Shown: positions 7,297 to 15,067 of the stretch, piece after piece
Position numbering within the stretch: position 1 is the first letter of the stretch
Layout: every line of letters begins with the position of its first letter
Origin: Ktedonobacter robiniae
GTDB lineage: Bacteria; Chloroflexota; Ktedonobacteria; Ktedonobacterales; Ktedonobacteraceae
DNA length: 64,000 nt
Direction: 5' to 3'
Assembly: GCF_016587375.1 (NCBI RefSeq)
Contig: NZ_BNJG01000005.1
Location: forward strand, 1-64,000
Made by a program: the position numbers and the translations under genes
The notes under the pieces: model-generated
Database searches by the model: none
What the model was told of the DNA's origin: nothing
Seen by the model: the letters and a program-made list of their open reading frames with translations, nothing else

Positions 7297-9198
7297 CTAC
7301 ACCGCGATCAGACCGAGCCAGATAGCAAAGCTCTCTGGGATACCGAACAGCTTGAACGTGAGCTGGCCAGCCTGAGCCTCGCGGGCATTGCGTGCAAGCC
7401 GCTCATCCCACGACAAGCGGTAATGAGCACGCTGGGCCCGAGAGATCGTCGGAGGGGAGACGATTGGGGTGGGAGGAAGAACTGGCCCCATCTGGATGTC
7501 CAGGCGTTGGCGGTGCAAGTGCAAGCACGCCTGCCGTTGATGTCGCCGGCTCCAGTCCCGCCAAAGCAGCGGATCCGATCCCACCACCAGGGGATGAAGC
7601 AGAACGCTGACCTGGCGCGGTTTGGCCGTTGTACTGCCGTTCCATTGGCACTGCTCGCGCAAGGGACAGGGACGACAACTCCGAATGCTGGCCCCATAGA
7701 CCACGCGCAGGCTCCCATCGGCTTCTCGGCGCTGTTCATGCGGCAGGAGCGCGCTCCCAGCAGGGCAACGCACCGTTCCATCGGGCTGGAGCGCAAAGTC
7801 CTGGCCTGAAAAGCGACCAGCCTTCCATGCCGAACCCACTTCTGGAGGAGCATAGCCAGAGGCAGGCGCTGCGTGTGGTGGAGGTGGTGGGAGAGGAGGA
7901 GCAAACTCGGTCATACGCAGTGGCTCTGGTGTGAGCTGATGGCCCAGTTCGAGTCTCAGGTTCCACACCCATTGGGAGACCAGTTGCCAGCATTCCTGTC
8001 CCCAAGCCGAATGGCTGCACCACCGGTCGGGATCGATCTCCTGGTCTTCATCTGAGAGGACGGGCTCAAAAGCGCCGCGATGCAGGTACAACTCAACCAC
8101 ATCGCGGGCGGTAAACGCCTGTTGGGGCAGGTTGGTGAAGAAGAGTTCGTAGACCACTCCTGCGCGTGTGACCCCAATGGGACTCTTCTTTTTGCCTGCC
8201 GGATGGGTCGCGACGAGCACGCGGCAGGAGACGCCATCAGATCCCACCGGGATCTCTGGGCAATCGTAGAGGCTGCGCTCCATCTGACTTTCGGGACGCT
8301 GCTGGATCTGATCAGGTGGGAGATGCAACCGGGCCGAGACGCTCGGATGATCGAGCAGGTGATAGTCTTTCCCACGGGTCACAAACGCGAACCCCGCCAC
8401 CTCGGCGAGCACGGCCCCATTGCCATATAGCCCATCGAGCCTGAGCAGCGTACGTTCTGGGGAGAGTTGATGGGGCGCCAGATACCGGCCAATGGCCGCA
8501 AGCCCCTTGCGCAGTTCCTCGCGATAGTGTCCGTTCCCGCGATTGCCAAACGTGCCTACCCACTGATAGCTGTGCGCCTGCGACACCGTGGTCCTCGTCC
8601 TGGCCGTTTCCCCCCGTTTGCGGCCCCGGTAACCAGGTGCGCAGACCTCATCCAACCGGCGAAAGGGCGGGGGCAGCTCATCGGTTTGGGGTAAAGCACG
8701 TTGGCGGGCGGCTTCCCGTGTGCCGTCGATATCGAACACGGTCCAGGGGGCACCCTTTCGATCCACCAGTCCTCCAGTTTGCTTGTCGGGGGTCAGAGGA
8801 CGCGCGAGCAAATCATCGAGAAAGAGGGTCCGCAGCGCTTCGACCGGAGCCTGGGTGAGCGCTGCTAAAAAACGCGAGAGCGCTGAGCGTGAGGGGAGCC
8901 GGTCGCGATCAAACAGGGCCATGAACGGGACGGCAAACGGCTGGAGTCGCTGGTAGAACTCCTCGAGCGTGCGCTCTCCGCTGATCGCGTAGCCGAAAAG
9001 CACCGCGAGGAAGTCAATCACCTCATACTGGCCAAAACGCTTCCGCGCAAAGCGGACCTGCTCGTTGATCTTCTTGAACACACCCTGCGTGCGAAGATAC
9101 GTGCTGATCACCACGACTTCTCCAAACCACGATGGGGTTGAGAGGTTCGACTCCGGAGTGGTCTGGATTTTCACTGAACCATCGGCGATACTGGTCAT
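7297..9198 (-). CDS. DDE transposase of an IS4/IS1182-like element
   Basis: 633 residues from ATG 9198, placed by a perfect AAGGAGGT 7 nt upstream. The N-terminal part (STYLRTQGVFKKINEQVRFA) is a helical DNA-binding region. Catalytic-type motifs include FDIDGTREA, LRLDGLYGNGAVL and a C-terminal YLHRGAFE. The last third has IS1182-like features: CPAGSALLPHEQ and CRPCPLREQC, a probable zinc-binding cluster. The family is assigned by these patterns, so the exact IS name is uncertain. The frame is intact. A 21-bp inverted site 82 bp upstream (9280-9300) may be its right end; its mate at 6580-6600 lies beyond the neighbouring 139-aa gene. Confidence 0.85.
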   Translation of the reverse strand: MTSIADGSVKIQTTPESNLSTPSWFGEVVVISTYLRTQGVFKKINEQVRFARKRFGQYEVIDFLAVLFGYAISGERTLEEFYQRLQPFAVPFMALFDRDRLPSRSALSRFLAALTQAPVEALRTLFLDDLLARPLTPDKQTGGLVDRKGAPWTVFDIDGTREAARQRALPQTDELPPPFRRLDEVCAPGYRGRKRGETARTRTTVSQAHSYQWVGTFGNRGNGHYREELRKGLAAIGRYLAPHQLSPERTLLRLDGLYGNGAVLAEVAGFAFVTRGKDYHLLDHPSVSARLHLPPDQIQQRPESQMERSLYDCPEIPVGSDGVSCRVLVATHPAGKKKSPIGVTRAGVVYELFFTNLPQQAFTARDVVELYLHRGAFEPVLSDEDQEIDPDRWCSHSAWGQECWQLVSQWVWNLRLELGHQLTPEPLRMTEFAPPLPPPPPHAAPASGYAPPEVGSAWKAGRFSGQDFALQPDGTVRCPAGSALLPHEQRREADGSLRVVYGASIRSCRPCPLREQCQWNGSTTAKPRQVSVLLHPLVVGSDPLLWRDWSRRHQRQACLHLHRQRLDIQMGPVLPPTPIVSPPTISRAQRAHYRLSWDERLARNAREAQAGQLTFKLFGIPESFAIWLGLIAV

Positions 9199-9279
9199 AC
9201 CTGGACCTCCTTGTTGAGAACAGTTGTGATCGTTCTCTTCAAGGAGCCACATTTCTACGCCGATGGGCTACCAGTTACA

Positions 9280-9300
9280 ACTCGTTGCGCAATCCGTGGG
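9280..9300 (-). repeat. Right copy of the 21-bp inverted site
   Basis: ACTCGTTGCGCAATCCGTGG plus one base, complementary to 6580-6600 with one mismatch. It lies 82 bp upstream of the transposase start, as expected for the promoter-proximal end of an IS. No target duplication could be recognised by eye. Confidence 0.5.
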
Positions 9301-9343
9301 ATTTATGAGTCAGTTGACATACATTGGATTCGAGGCAACCTGA

Positions 9344-9374
9344 GCTTCCGCCTCTATCTTGTAGAGGCGGAAGC
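9344..9374 (-). terminator. Strong hairpin downstream of the HD hydrolase gene
   Basis: Perfect 13-bp stem: GCTTCCGCCTCTA at 9344-9356 with its complement at 9362-9374, and a 5-nt loop. It starts 36 bp past the stop of the minus-strand HD gene, a typical terminator position, but no T-run follows on that strand. Confidence 0.45.
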
Positions 9375-9410
9375 CACGCGTTCTGCTTCAGAAGTCTTCT
9401 CTCTCTGGTC

Positions 9411-10049
9411 CTATTCATTCCATGGTGACTGGAGGACGTAGTCACAGAAGTTTGGTCGCTTGTAGCCTGGAAGGAAGCGTTCGCATACATCCGACTTGAT
9501 GTTGCCAAAGGTCGTCTCTGGTTTATGTGCGAAGCCCTCAAGGAATGCATGCAGGATCTTGTGTTTAAAGCCATCGCGTGGGAAAGCTGCTACGACCTGC
9601 CCACGAACCTCTTCGGCAAGATCCTCATAGCCTTCTCCTATGACATCGAGGCCAACGCCAGCATTGACCAGAGCCACAACAGGTTCTTTATATTGCGCAA
9701 CGCCAATCGTTGTATGGAGTGCAATAGCATCCCAAACCAGTTGAATTGAGGCGTGAGGAATGCCATGACTGGCAAGAAAATCACGGGCGGCATTGGCCCC
9801 ATCTACCTCGAAGCGTTTGTCCTGGCTGCGGTACTTCTCTGTTAGCCCGAGATCATGGAAGAGCGCGCTAATGTAGAGCAATTCAGGATCATAGCGCATC
9901 CCTGTCTGGTGCCCCTGTAGGGCTCCGAAGAGGTAGACGCGATGTGAATGGTTCCAAAGCAGTGGGGTCCCATGTTCGCGCAGGAGTTCTGCGGCTTCGT
10001 TGGCCAGGGAACTATCAGGAATGGCAATACCAGCAATGGTTTTCGGCAT
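9411..10049 (-). CDS. HD-domain hydrolase (cyanamide-hydratase-like family)
   Basis: 212 residues from ATG 10049, selected by AAGGAG 10 nt upstream; upstream in-frame codons lack a site. The metal-binding HD signature is visible: His in NHSHRVYLFGA (about residue 31), the His-Asp pair in SALFHDLGL, and later AIALHT. The layout (HSxRVYxFG, then LFHDLGL, then a helix AREFL-type) matches HD proteins related to cyanamide hydratase and other small-molecule phosphohydrolases. The substrate is unknown. The gene stands alone, and a hairpin follows its stop. Confidence 0.85.
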   Translation of the reverse strand: MPKTIAGIAIPDSSLANEAAELLREHGTPLLWNHSHRVYLFGALQGHQTGMRYDPELLYISALFHDLGLTEKYRSQDKRFEVDGANAARDFLASHGIPHASIQLVWDAIALHTTIGVAQYKEPVVALVNAGVGLDVIGEGYEDLAEEVRGQVVAAFPRDGFKHKILHAFLEGFAHKPETTFGNIKSDVCERFLPGYKRPNFCDYVLQSPWNE

Positions 10050-10589
10050 CGTATTAGACTCCTTATGTAATTCGGAAACACTCTGCAATACAGGAGCTCC
10101 TTATTTCAGCTATTGGACATCTGGTCAGGGGCAATGCAGATAAAGAGTAATGACAACAGAACCCCTTGCAAAGATGCCAACACCATTTCATTGTAACGGT
10201 AGATCACGTCGCCGACTTTCGTTTGCTAGTACATCAGAACGACATGTAGTCCTGCCCCCTTGTTGTAACTCCTTCAAGGGAAACATGGATATAGTATAAT
10301 CATCTTCTTCTATCCTTGCCAGGGGCAAATTATGTGTATATGAGGATGAATCTCGCCAGGACTCAGGGAACTGTTTTCAGCTCTATAAGGGCCGTCTGTC
10401 AGCACGGATCTGCAAATACCTGGGCAAACTCGGGAAAAAGCACCACTACCGCCGGCAAGATCTGATTCTCGTACCGGACAGCCTCTTCGCTCCAGTGAGT
10501 GTGCTTGCACACTCACTCGCGAAAGGTTGTGGCCTGCTCGCCTTCACTGGGATCAGCAATGCCGCTTCTCCCTTCCAAGTCGGGACTAT
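10050..10589. other. Gene-poor stretch
   Basis: 540 bp between the HD gene start and the IS21 remnant. No coding frame with family resemblance was seen. It includes the upstream region of the HD gene. Confidence 0.4.
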
Positions 10590-10765
10590 TGTCAATAGCG
10601 CCGAACATTTGACCCATTTGTAGCGTTTTCAGATTGACCCCCCTTCTACTCAGGGTTTTGCTGCTGCTGCTTTCGCTTTTCACGGTACGATCTTTTATCC
10701 TGAAAGACTTCCCGCCGGCCGCAATCACCTCTACATGATGAAGCAGGCGGTTCTTATACAATCTT
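10590..10765 (-). mobile_element. IS21-family remnant: terminal sequence plus IstB C-terminus
   Basis: On the minus strand the end of an IstB-type helper ATPase reads NRLLHHVEVIAAGGKSFRIK, closely like the RLLHH...GESYRLK end of IstB proteins. It is followed by sequence ending at TGTCAATAGCG (10590), containing the repeated TTGACCC-type motifs characteristic of IS21 termini (AACATTTGACCCATTTG and TTCAGATTGACCCC). Only the right end of the element remains; istA and most of istB are gone. Confidence 0.7.
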
Positions 10766-10909
10766 GGTGAAGGATGGGCTTATCTGAACGAGGCATCTCT
10801 TTCTTTGAGCACGATATCCATATAACCAGGTTCGTATTGAAGAAATTATTCCTAAGATTGTGTAAGACGCAACTTTCACCCAGATGACGAAACAATGCTT
10901 GCGTCTGTT

Positions 10910-11571
10910 CTAGACACTCAGAACTATTTTCCCGCGCAGATGACCTTCTAAGAGGCGCTCGTAGGCTTGACGAGCTTGTTCCAGAGGGTACACTTTCTCG
11001 ATCCGTGGTTTAAGATGCCCTTCATCGGTGAGGTGAGCAAGCTGTATAAGATCATCGGTGTCGGCTTCAACGATGAACCAGATTCCTTTCTTTTGGTACT
11101 GCTCGGCATATTTACTCACCAGATTATAGGCGTTGCTGGCAATCCCTACATAGGTCCCCTCTGGTTTGAGCAATGTGAAGCTCGCTTCAATCACCGAGGC
11201 TCCCACCACATCGAAGATAAAGTCGATATCACTCACTGCTTCAGCAACGTTGGTCGTGATATAATCGATCACTTCATCAGCACCAAAGCCGAGTAGAGTC
11301 TCGCGATGCTGTCCAGAAGCCACGGCGATCACGTATGCGCCTTTCCGATGAGCGAGCTGGACGGCATAGTTACCAACACCCCCAGCGGCCCCGTGGATGA
11401 GGATACGCTGCCCCGCTTGCAGGTTTCCCTTCTTGAAGAGTGCCTGCCAGGCAGTGAGTGCCGAGAGGGAAAGAGCCGCGCTCTCTTCATGAATGACTGA
11501 TCGGGGTCGTAGGGCAATCCGATCGGGAGTGACAATGGCATATTCAGCCCAGACACCATCGCGATCAAAGC
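10910..11571 (-). pseudogene. MDR-family NAD(P)H quinone oxidoreductase, 5'-truncated
   Basis: The Rossmann half of a zinc-independent medium-chain reductase is intact: ESAALSLSALTAWQALFKKG, then ILIHGAAGGVGNYAVQLAHR (AAGGVG nucleotide loop), FGADEVIDY and a C-terminal HLRGKIVLSV. The N-terminal GroES-like catalytic domain, normally about 100 residues, is absent. The open frame continues upstream but there encodes unrelated residues, because at about 11575 the sequence switches to a transposase fragment in another frame. The gene was thus cut by a mobile-element event and is unlikely to make an active quinone reductase. Confidence 0.8.
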
Positions 11572-11580
11572 GAGGAGCGG

Positions 11581-11814
11581 TAGCGCCCAGCGTCCCTCCT
11601 CTTCGGGATGAGAGCGGACATGATAGCGAGGACACGTGGGGGTGTGGCATTGACTGATGGCTATCCTGAGCTGGAAGATCCCTTCCAACGTGACCACTTT
11701 CCGCCGAGTGTTGTACGCAATCCACAAGGGATTGCCACACTGGGAACAGGTCCGTTGAAGCGGCCTCAAGCTCGCTGTGAACTGCGCTTCGGGTTTGGGG
11801 GTCCGCCGGGCCAT
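11581..11814 (-). mobile_element. Transposase N-terminal fragment fused onto the truncated oxidoreductase
   Basis: From ATG 11814, with AAGGAGGAAGACG just upstream, the frame reads MARRTPKPEAQFTASLRPLQ and then two cysteine pairs, TCSQCGN and CHTPTCPRYH. This is the zinc-ribbon start of a transposase type I associate with Ktedonobacteria. Similarity stops after EEEGRWALP at about 11581, where the oxidoreductase sequence begins. It supplies a functional-looking ribosome site but no useful product. Confidence 0.65.
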
Positions 11815-11951
11815 CGTCTTCCTCCTTGTCTCAACACAGGCCAGCTTTTCCCCTTGAGCGTACACCTGCTGTCAAGTGGAGTTTTCCGCTCAGCTTTTTT
11901 GCTGAATGGCAATCTTGCCTTGAGCTCCGCTCATTTTCAGGGACTCGCGCT

Positions 11952-12545
11952 TCAATAGCAGAGGCATCGAAGCATCCTTGCCATCAGTTCAATCGCTTCT
12001 GCATCCTCTAGCCCTTGCTCGCGTACGAGCGAGCGCCAGGTTTGAAAGCTGATGGCATGCCCAATCGCGGCATGAATCCGTGCCGAACACGTTGCATCCT
12101 GGGTTTCCCATGCCGAAGCCAGGAGGTCTCGGACTTGCTCCCAATACGCGAAGGAGGGAGCCAACACTTCGCGCAGCATTGGCTTTTCTTCCATATCATG
12201 CAGGGCATGCAGAGACATCGGCTCGGTGCGACGATGAAACGCATAAATCTCACGCAGTCCTGTGCGCAGCCGCTGCTCGGCATCCTCGATGCTTTGCCAG
12301 GGTTTGGGATCGGGAGGAGGGTTGAGCGCCTGATAATGGCTGGTGCAGGCGATGGCAAGCGCACGCTCATCTGGGAAGTGGCGGTAAACTGTCAACCGTT
12401 CGACGCCTGCCAACTCCGCGATGGCACTGATGGAGGCATTGGCTCCTCCGACCGTCTGATGGAGGAAGACCGCTGCTTCGATAATGCGCTGTCGTGTCTC
12501 CTCCTGACGTTTCGCACGTTGCTGTAACATGTATTTGCGCGCCAT
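11952..12545 (-). CDS. TetR/AcrR-family transcriptional regulator
   Basis: 197 residues from ATG 12545 (AAGGAAACGAATCT upstream); a start at 12575 adds ten residues. The DNA-binding domain covers roughly residues 10-60: RQEETRQRIIEAAVFLHQTV, then ISAIAELAGVERLTVYRHFP. The C-terminal domain is helical with SLHALHDMEEKPMLREVLAP and should bind a ligand. It is divergent from a decayed SnoaL-like ester cyclase gene, 139 bp away, and the intervening DNA holds a near-consensus promoter facing the cyclase. Regulation of that gene is likely but now pointless if the target is dead. Confidence 0.9.
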   Translation of the reverse strand: MARKYMLQQRAKRQEETRQRIIEAAVFLHQTVGGANASISAIAELAGVERLTVYRHFPDERALAIACTSHYQALNPPPDPKPWQSIEDAEQRLRTGLREIYAFHRRTEPMSLHALHDMEEKPMLREVLAPSFAYWEQVRDLLASAWETQDATCSARIHAAIGHAISFQTWRSLVREQGLEDAEAIELMARMLRCLCY

Positions 12546-12604
12546 AGATTCGTTTCCTTTTGCTTGCCTTTCCACATTTCGCTAAACAGTAGTGTTCAAT
12601 GATA

Positions 12605-12633
12605 TTGACAAACCCGAATACATTGGTTATGCT
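12605..12633 (+). promoter_or_regulatory. Sigma-70-type promoter facing the ester cyclase pseudogene
   Basis: TTGACA at 12605-12610 and TATGCT at 12628-12633 are separated by exactly 17 bp. It points to the decayed cyclase whose former start is at 12685, and lies in the TetR-cyclase divergent region. Confidence 0.6.
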
Positions 12634-12684
12634 TGGTTCAAAATCATGATATACTCTTGTTTGCCGAAAGGAAAGGAGCACCCC

Positions 12685-13115
12685 ATATCCCTCTAACAGA
12701 ACAATGCCGTCCTCACTCGGTTTGTCGATTTCATTAATACCGGCCAGACGGCCATCGCCGACGAGGTGGTAGCCCTTGACTTCCTCGAACGTGATCCCTT
12801 CCTTGGTCAACAAACCGGCCGTGAGGGTCTCAAAGCGGCCATTCTCATGATTCGTGCCGCCTTTCCCGATCTGGAGTGGGTCGTGGATGAAATGGTCGCC
12901 GAAGGGGAGGCGGTCGCCAGCCATTTTACCTGGCGTGGCACCCATCGCGAAGCCTTTTTGGGTGTGCCTGCGACGGGCAAGCGGATCACAGTGACGGGCA
13001 TGGTCTTTGATCGCGTGGTGGAGGGCCAACTGGTGGAGAGCCAGATTCTCATGAACACCCTGGCTCTCCTGACCCAACTTGGGCCATTGCGCTGCCCGCA
13101 CAGCCACCTGCCTAA
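12685..13115 (+). pseudogene. SnoaL-like polyketide cyclase / ester cyclase, decayed by three lesions
   Basis: A good ribosome site (GGAAAGGAGCACCCC) is followed by ATA at 12685-12687 where ATG is expected. Codon 4 is TAA (12694-12696) where GAA would give the family's usual MSLEQN opening. The frame then continues cleanly: QNNAVLTRFVDFINTGQTAI, later FPDLEWVVDEMVAEGEAVAS and HFTWRGTHREAFLGVPATGK, all typical of SnoaL ester cyclases. Near 13083 a one-base loss shifts the frame; read in the other frame the tail ends AIALPAQPPA with TAA at 13113-13115. A GTG at 12766 leaves a 143-codon open frame, but it would lack the first helix and carry a wrong tail. Confidence 0.8.
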
Positions 13116-13340
13116 GCCGTTTCCAGGGAGCGGATTGAACTGGAAGGTACGCTGTAGCAAGGGAGGTGGAGCAGAGCAAGAGAAAGAGAGAAGATGATGA
13201 AAGACCGTTTCCAGGATTTGTAGTTGTCCCGGTTTGGATGAAACAGCAATTTTTGGAATGCAGTCGATGCATACTTCGCCTACAACGAAGGAATAAAGAT
13301 CGACCACCCGCGTGATATGAGAATTTTTCTTCCATTTCTT

Positions 13341-13502
13341 TCATTGGATGCCCGTTCGCAGGACATACACGATAGCTTCAAACATGGCTCGATCATCGGC
13401 GGCTGGTCGTCCTCCCTTGGGATGAGGAGGGCGAACAGGAATCAGAGGACGAACATGTTCCCACAATTCATCGCTGACTTTCCAGGGGTGCGTTCGAGCC
13501 AT
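13341..13502 (-). mobile_element. IS5-family transposase N-terminal remnant
   Basis: From ATG 13502 the minus strand reads MARTHPWKVSDELWEHVRPL, then IPVRPPHPKGGRPAADDRAM and FEAIVYVLRTGIQ, then TGA. This is the start of an IS5-type (OrfA) transposase, DUF4096-like. Intact copies continue GIQW; here the frame stops and all homology ends at about 13341. Only the first 53 codons survive. Confidence 0.8.
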
Positions 13503-13564
13503 ATGTTTGCTTCACCTCGCTTGGTTTTTCTTTTCATTGTACCAACCGGTTTTCGGATAAGCTC

Positions 13565-14245
13565 TTAATCAAGCCGCTCGTGCAAGAATTCAATGGTCCG
13601 CTCCCAAGCCACGCGAGCAGCCTGGGCGTCATACTCTGGGCGATTCTCCTCGAAGAACCAATGTGTCGTTCCAGGATACGTATAACTGGTGATCGGCCTG
13701 CCCGCGGCCTGGATCTCCTGCTCCATCTCCGCAAACGCCTCAGGCGGATCGAAAGGGTCATTTTCCGCGAAGTGGCAGAGGTACGTAGCCCTGGCACGGC
13801 TATATTCCAGTCCGGAGTAGGCGCAATAAAAGGTCACGACTGCGGCGATCTCCTCGGTCAGATTGACAGACAGGTCGAGCGCGTAGGCACCTCCCAGCGA
13901 GAAGCCGGCGACAGCGAGCTTGCCGTGCCCACCCGCCGGAGGCGTCGCAACGTGTTCGCGCAGGACCTGCACCGCTCCCGCGATGTCGCCGCGCACCCCC
14001 TCCTTATCCTGATTCAACGCCGCGACCAACGCTTCCGCTTCCTCGACCGCAGCGGTCGTCTTGCCATGATAGAGGTCGGGGGCGAGTGCCACAAAGCCCG
14101 CCTCCGCAAGCCGGTCGCAGATCTGCCGGAACGGCTGTGTCAGCCCCCACCAGGCATGCAGGACCAACACCCCTGGTCCGCTGCCTTGTAAAGGCTCGGC
14201 CAGATAGGCGCTGATCGTTCTCCCCTCAACTTGAAATTCTCTCAT
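13565..14245 (-). CDS. Dienelactone hydrolase family protein
   Basis: 226 residues. The alpha/beta hydrolase fold shows an oxyanion-hole segment VLVLHAWWGLTQPFRQICDR, a nucleophile elbow in AVAGFSLGGAYAL (Ser about residue 118, where classical dienelactone hydrolases have Cys), an acid in FAENDPFDPPEA (about 161), and the catalytic His in YPGTTHWFFEE (about 195). The Ser replacement suggests a carboxylesterase-like activity rather than true dienelactone cleavage. The start MREFQVEGRTISAYLAEP fits the family. It stands alone between an IS5 remnant and a repeat-rich gap. Confidence 0.9.
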   Translation of the reverse strand: MREFQVEGRTISAYLAEPLQGSGPGVLVLHAWWGLTQPFRQICDRLAEAGFVALAPDLYHGKTTAAVEEAEALVAALNQDKEGVRGDIAGAVQVLREHVATPPAGGHGKLAVAGFSLGGAYALDLSVNLTEEIAAVVTFYCAYSGLEYSRARATYLCHFAENDPFDPPEAFAEMEQEIQAAGRPITSYTYPGTTHWFFEENRPEYDAQAARVAWERTIEFLHERLD

Positions 14246-14470
14246 ACTGCTCTTCTTTTCTCATCTCAAGATTTCGTTTTATGGTTCTGAGTTTACCAGG
14301 AAAAGCGGTTAAAATCCGTCCGTATTGCTCGTGCTTGCCCGATTTGTGGTCATCACGAACGCATTGCCCAACTTGTCCCTTGCCTGATCCACAGAGAACC
14401 TTTCTGCCATGAATTTACAACCATCACGTTCTGTGACCCGCTCCAGGGGCAGTTTTCCAGGTGACTAATA

Positions 14471-14552
14471 GCTGTGCTGGTAAAAAGCGCGAATGTTCGA
14501 CGATTTTTAAGCTGAAACCTGGGAAATCGGCGCGAATGTTCGACAGCACAGC
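14471..14552. repeat. Composite repeat: inverted arms with an internal direct repeat
   Basis: GCTGTGCTG (14471-14479) is inverted at 14544-14552. Inside, GCGCGAATGTTCGAC occurs twice in direct orientation (14487-14501 and 14530-14544). Such layouts resemble recombinase-binding or IS-end structures. Sequence just after it (CAGCACAGCCATTGACT) recurs as CAGCACAACCATTGACT near 44818. Confidence 0.5.
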
Positions 14553-14647
14553 CATTGACTACCGGCAATGCCGCTCTAGAGGCAAGTTGTTGCGCGCCGT
14601 TTTTGTAAATTCGCAGGAACAAAATACCTGAAATGTTAGAATGTTAG

Positions 14648-14780
14648 TGTAAATCCCAGAATTGAGTAAGGTAATTTCTGCATGATTATCTGAGGTAAGG
14701 GAGACAAGTTACCTGGCTGAGTATGATCGTCTCCTCAGATACTTGCGAAGAAATTGCCTCACTCAATTCTGGGATTTACA
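14648..14780. repeat. MITE-like element, 133 bp
   Basis: Perfect 20-bp terminal inverted repeats, TGTAAATCCCAGAATTGAGT at 14648-14667 and its complement at 14761-14780. Imperfect complementarity continues inward for about 30 bp (TAATTTCT and ATCTGAGG blocks). No coding capacity. The terminal TGTAAAT is shared with the element at 35392-35526. No target duplication was seen. Confidence 0.6.
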
Positions 14781-15067
14781 GGGTGGGGACAATGAGGGTC
14801 CATAGGCGCTTTTTTGAGACGCAAGTGGGGAAACCTTTCGACTCTCATTTGACCTTGTTCTGAGTTCTGACAGAACCCCTTCGAAAAGGATCAGTCCAAA
14901 GAGGAAGCCGAGGAGACAGCCCAGGGCAGGCGGCGTTCCTCGTGAGATGGTGTGGAGTCGTCATCTCAACAGAACAGGAGCAAGGAGGGCTTCCACCCTT
15001 TGCATTCCTCTTTACTTCTGCAACACAACCCTTTTGCGAAACCCTGAGACACGTTTGCCACTGGGGC

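Noticed and set aside
7252..7809. 185-codon plus-strand frame opposite the transposase
   Set aside because: Antisense shadow of the well-supported transposase; no family pattern and no ribosome site.
12367..13344. 325-codon minus-strand frame across the cyclase/TetR region
   Set aside because: It runs antisense to recognisable SnoaL sequence and overlaps the TetR start; its translation matches nothing.
14310..14460. Frame with a CPICGHHERI-like cysteine pair
   Set aside because: Short, no start, only one zinc-finger-like motif; insufficient to call a transposase fragment.
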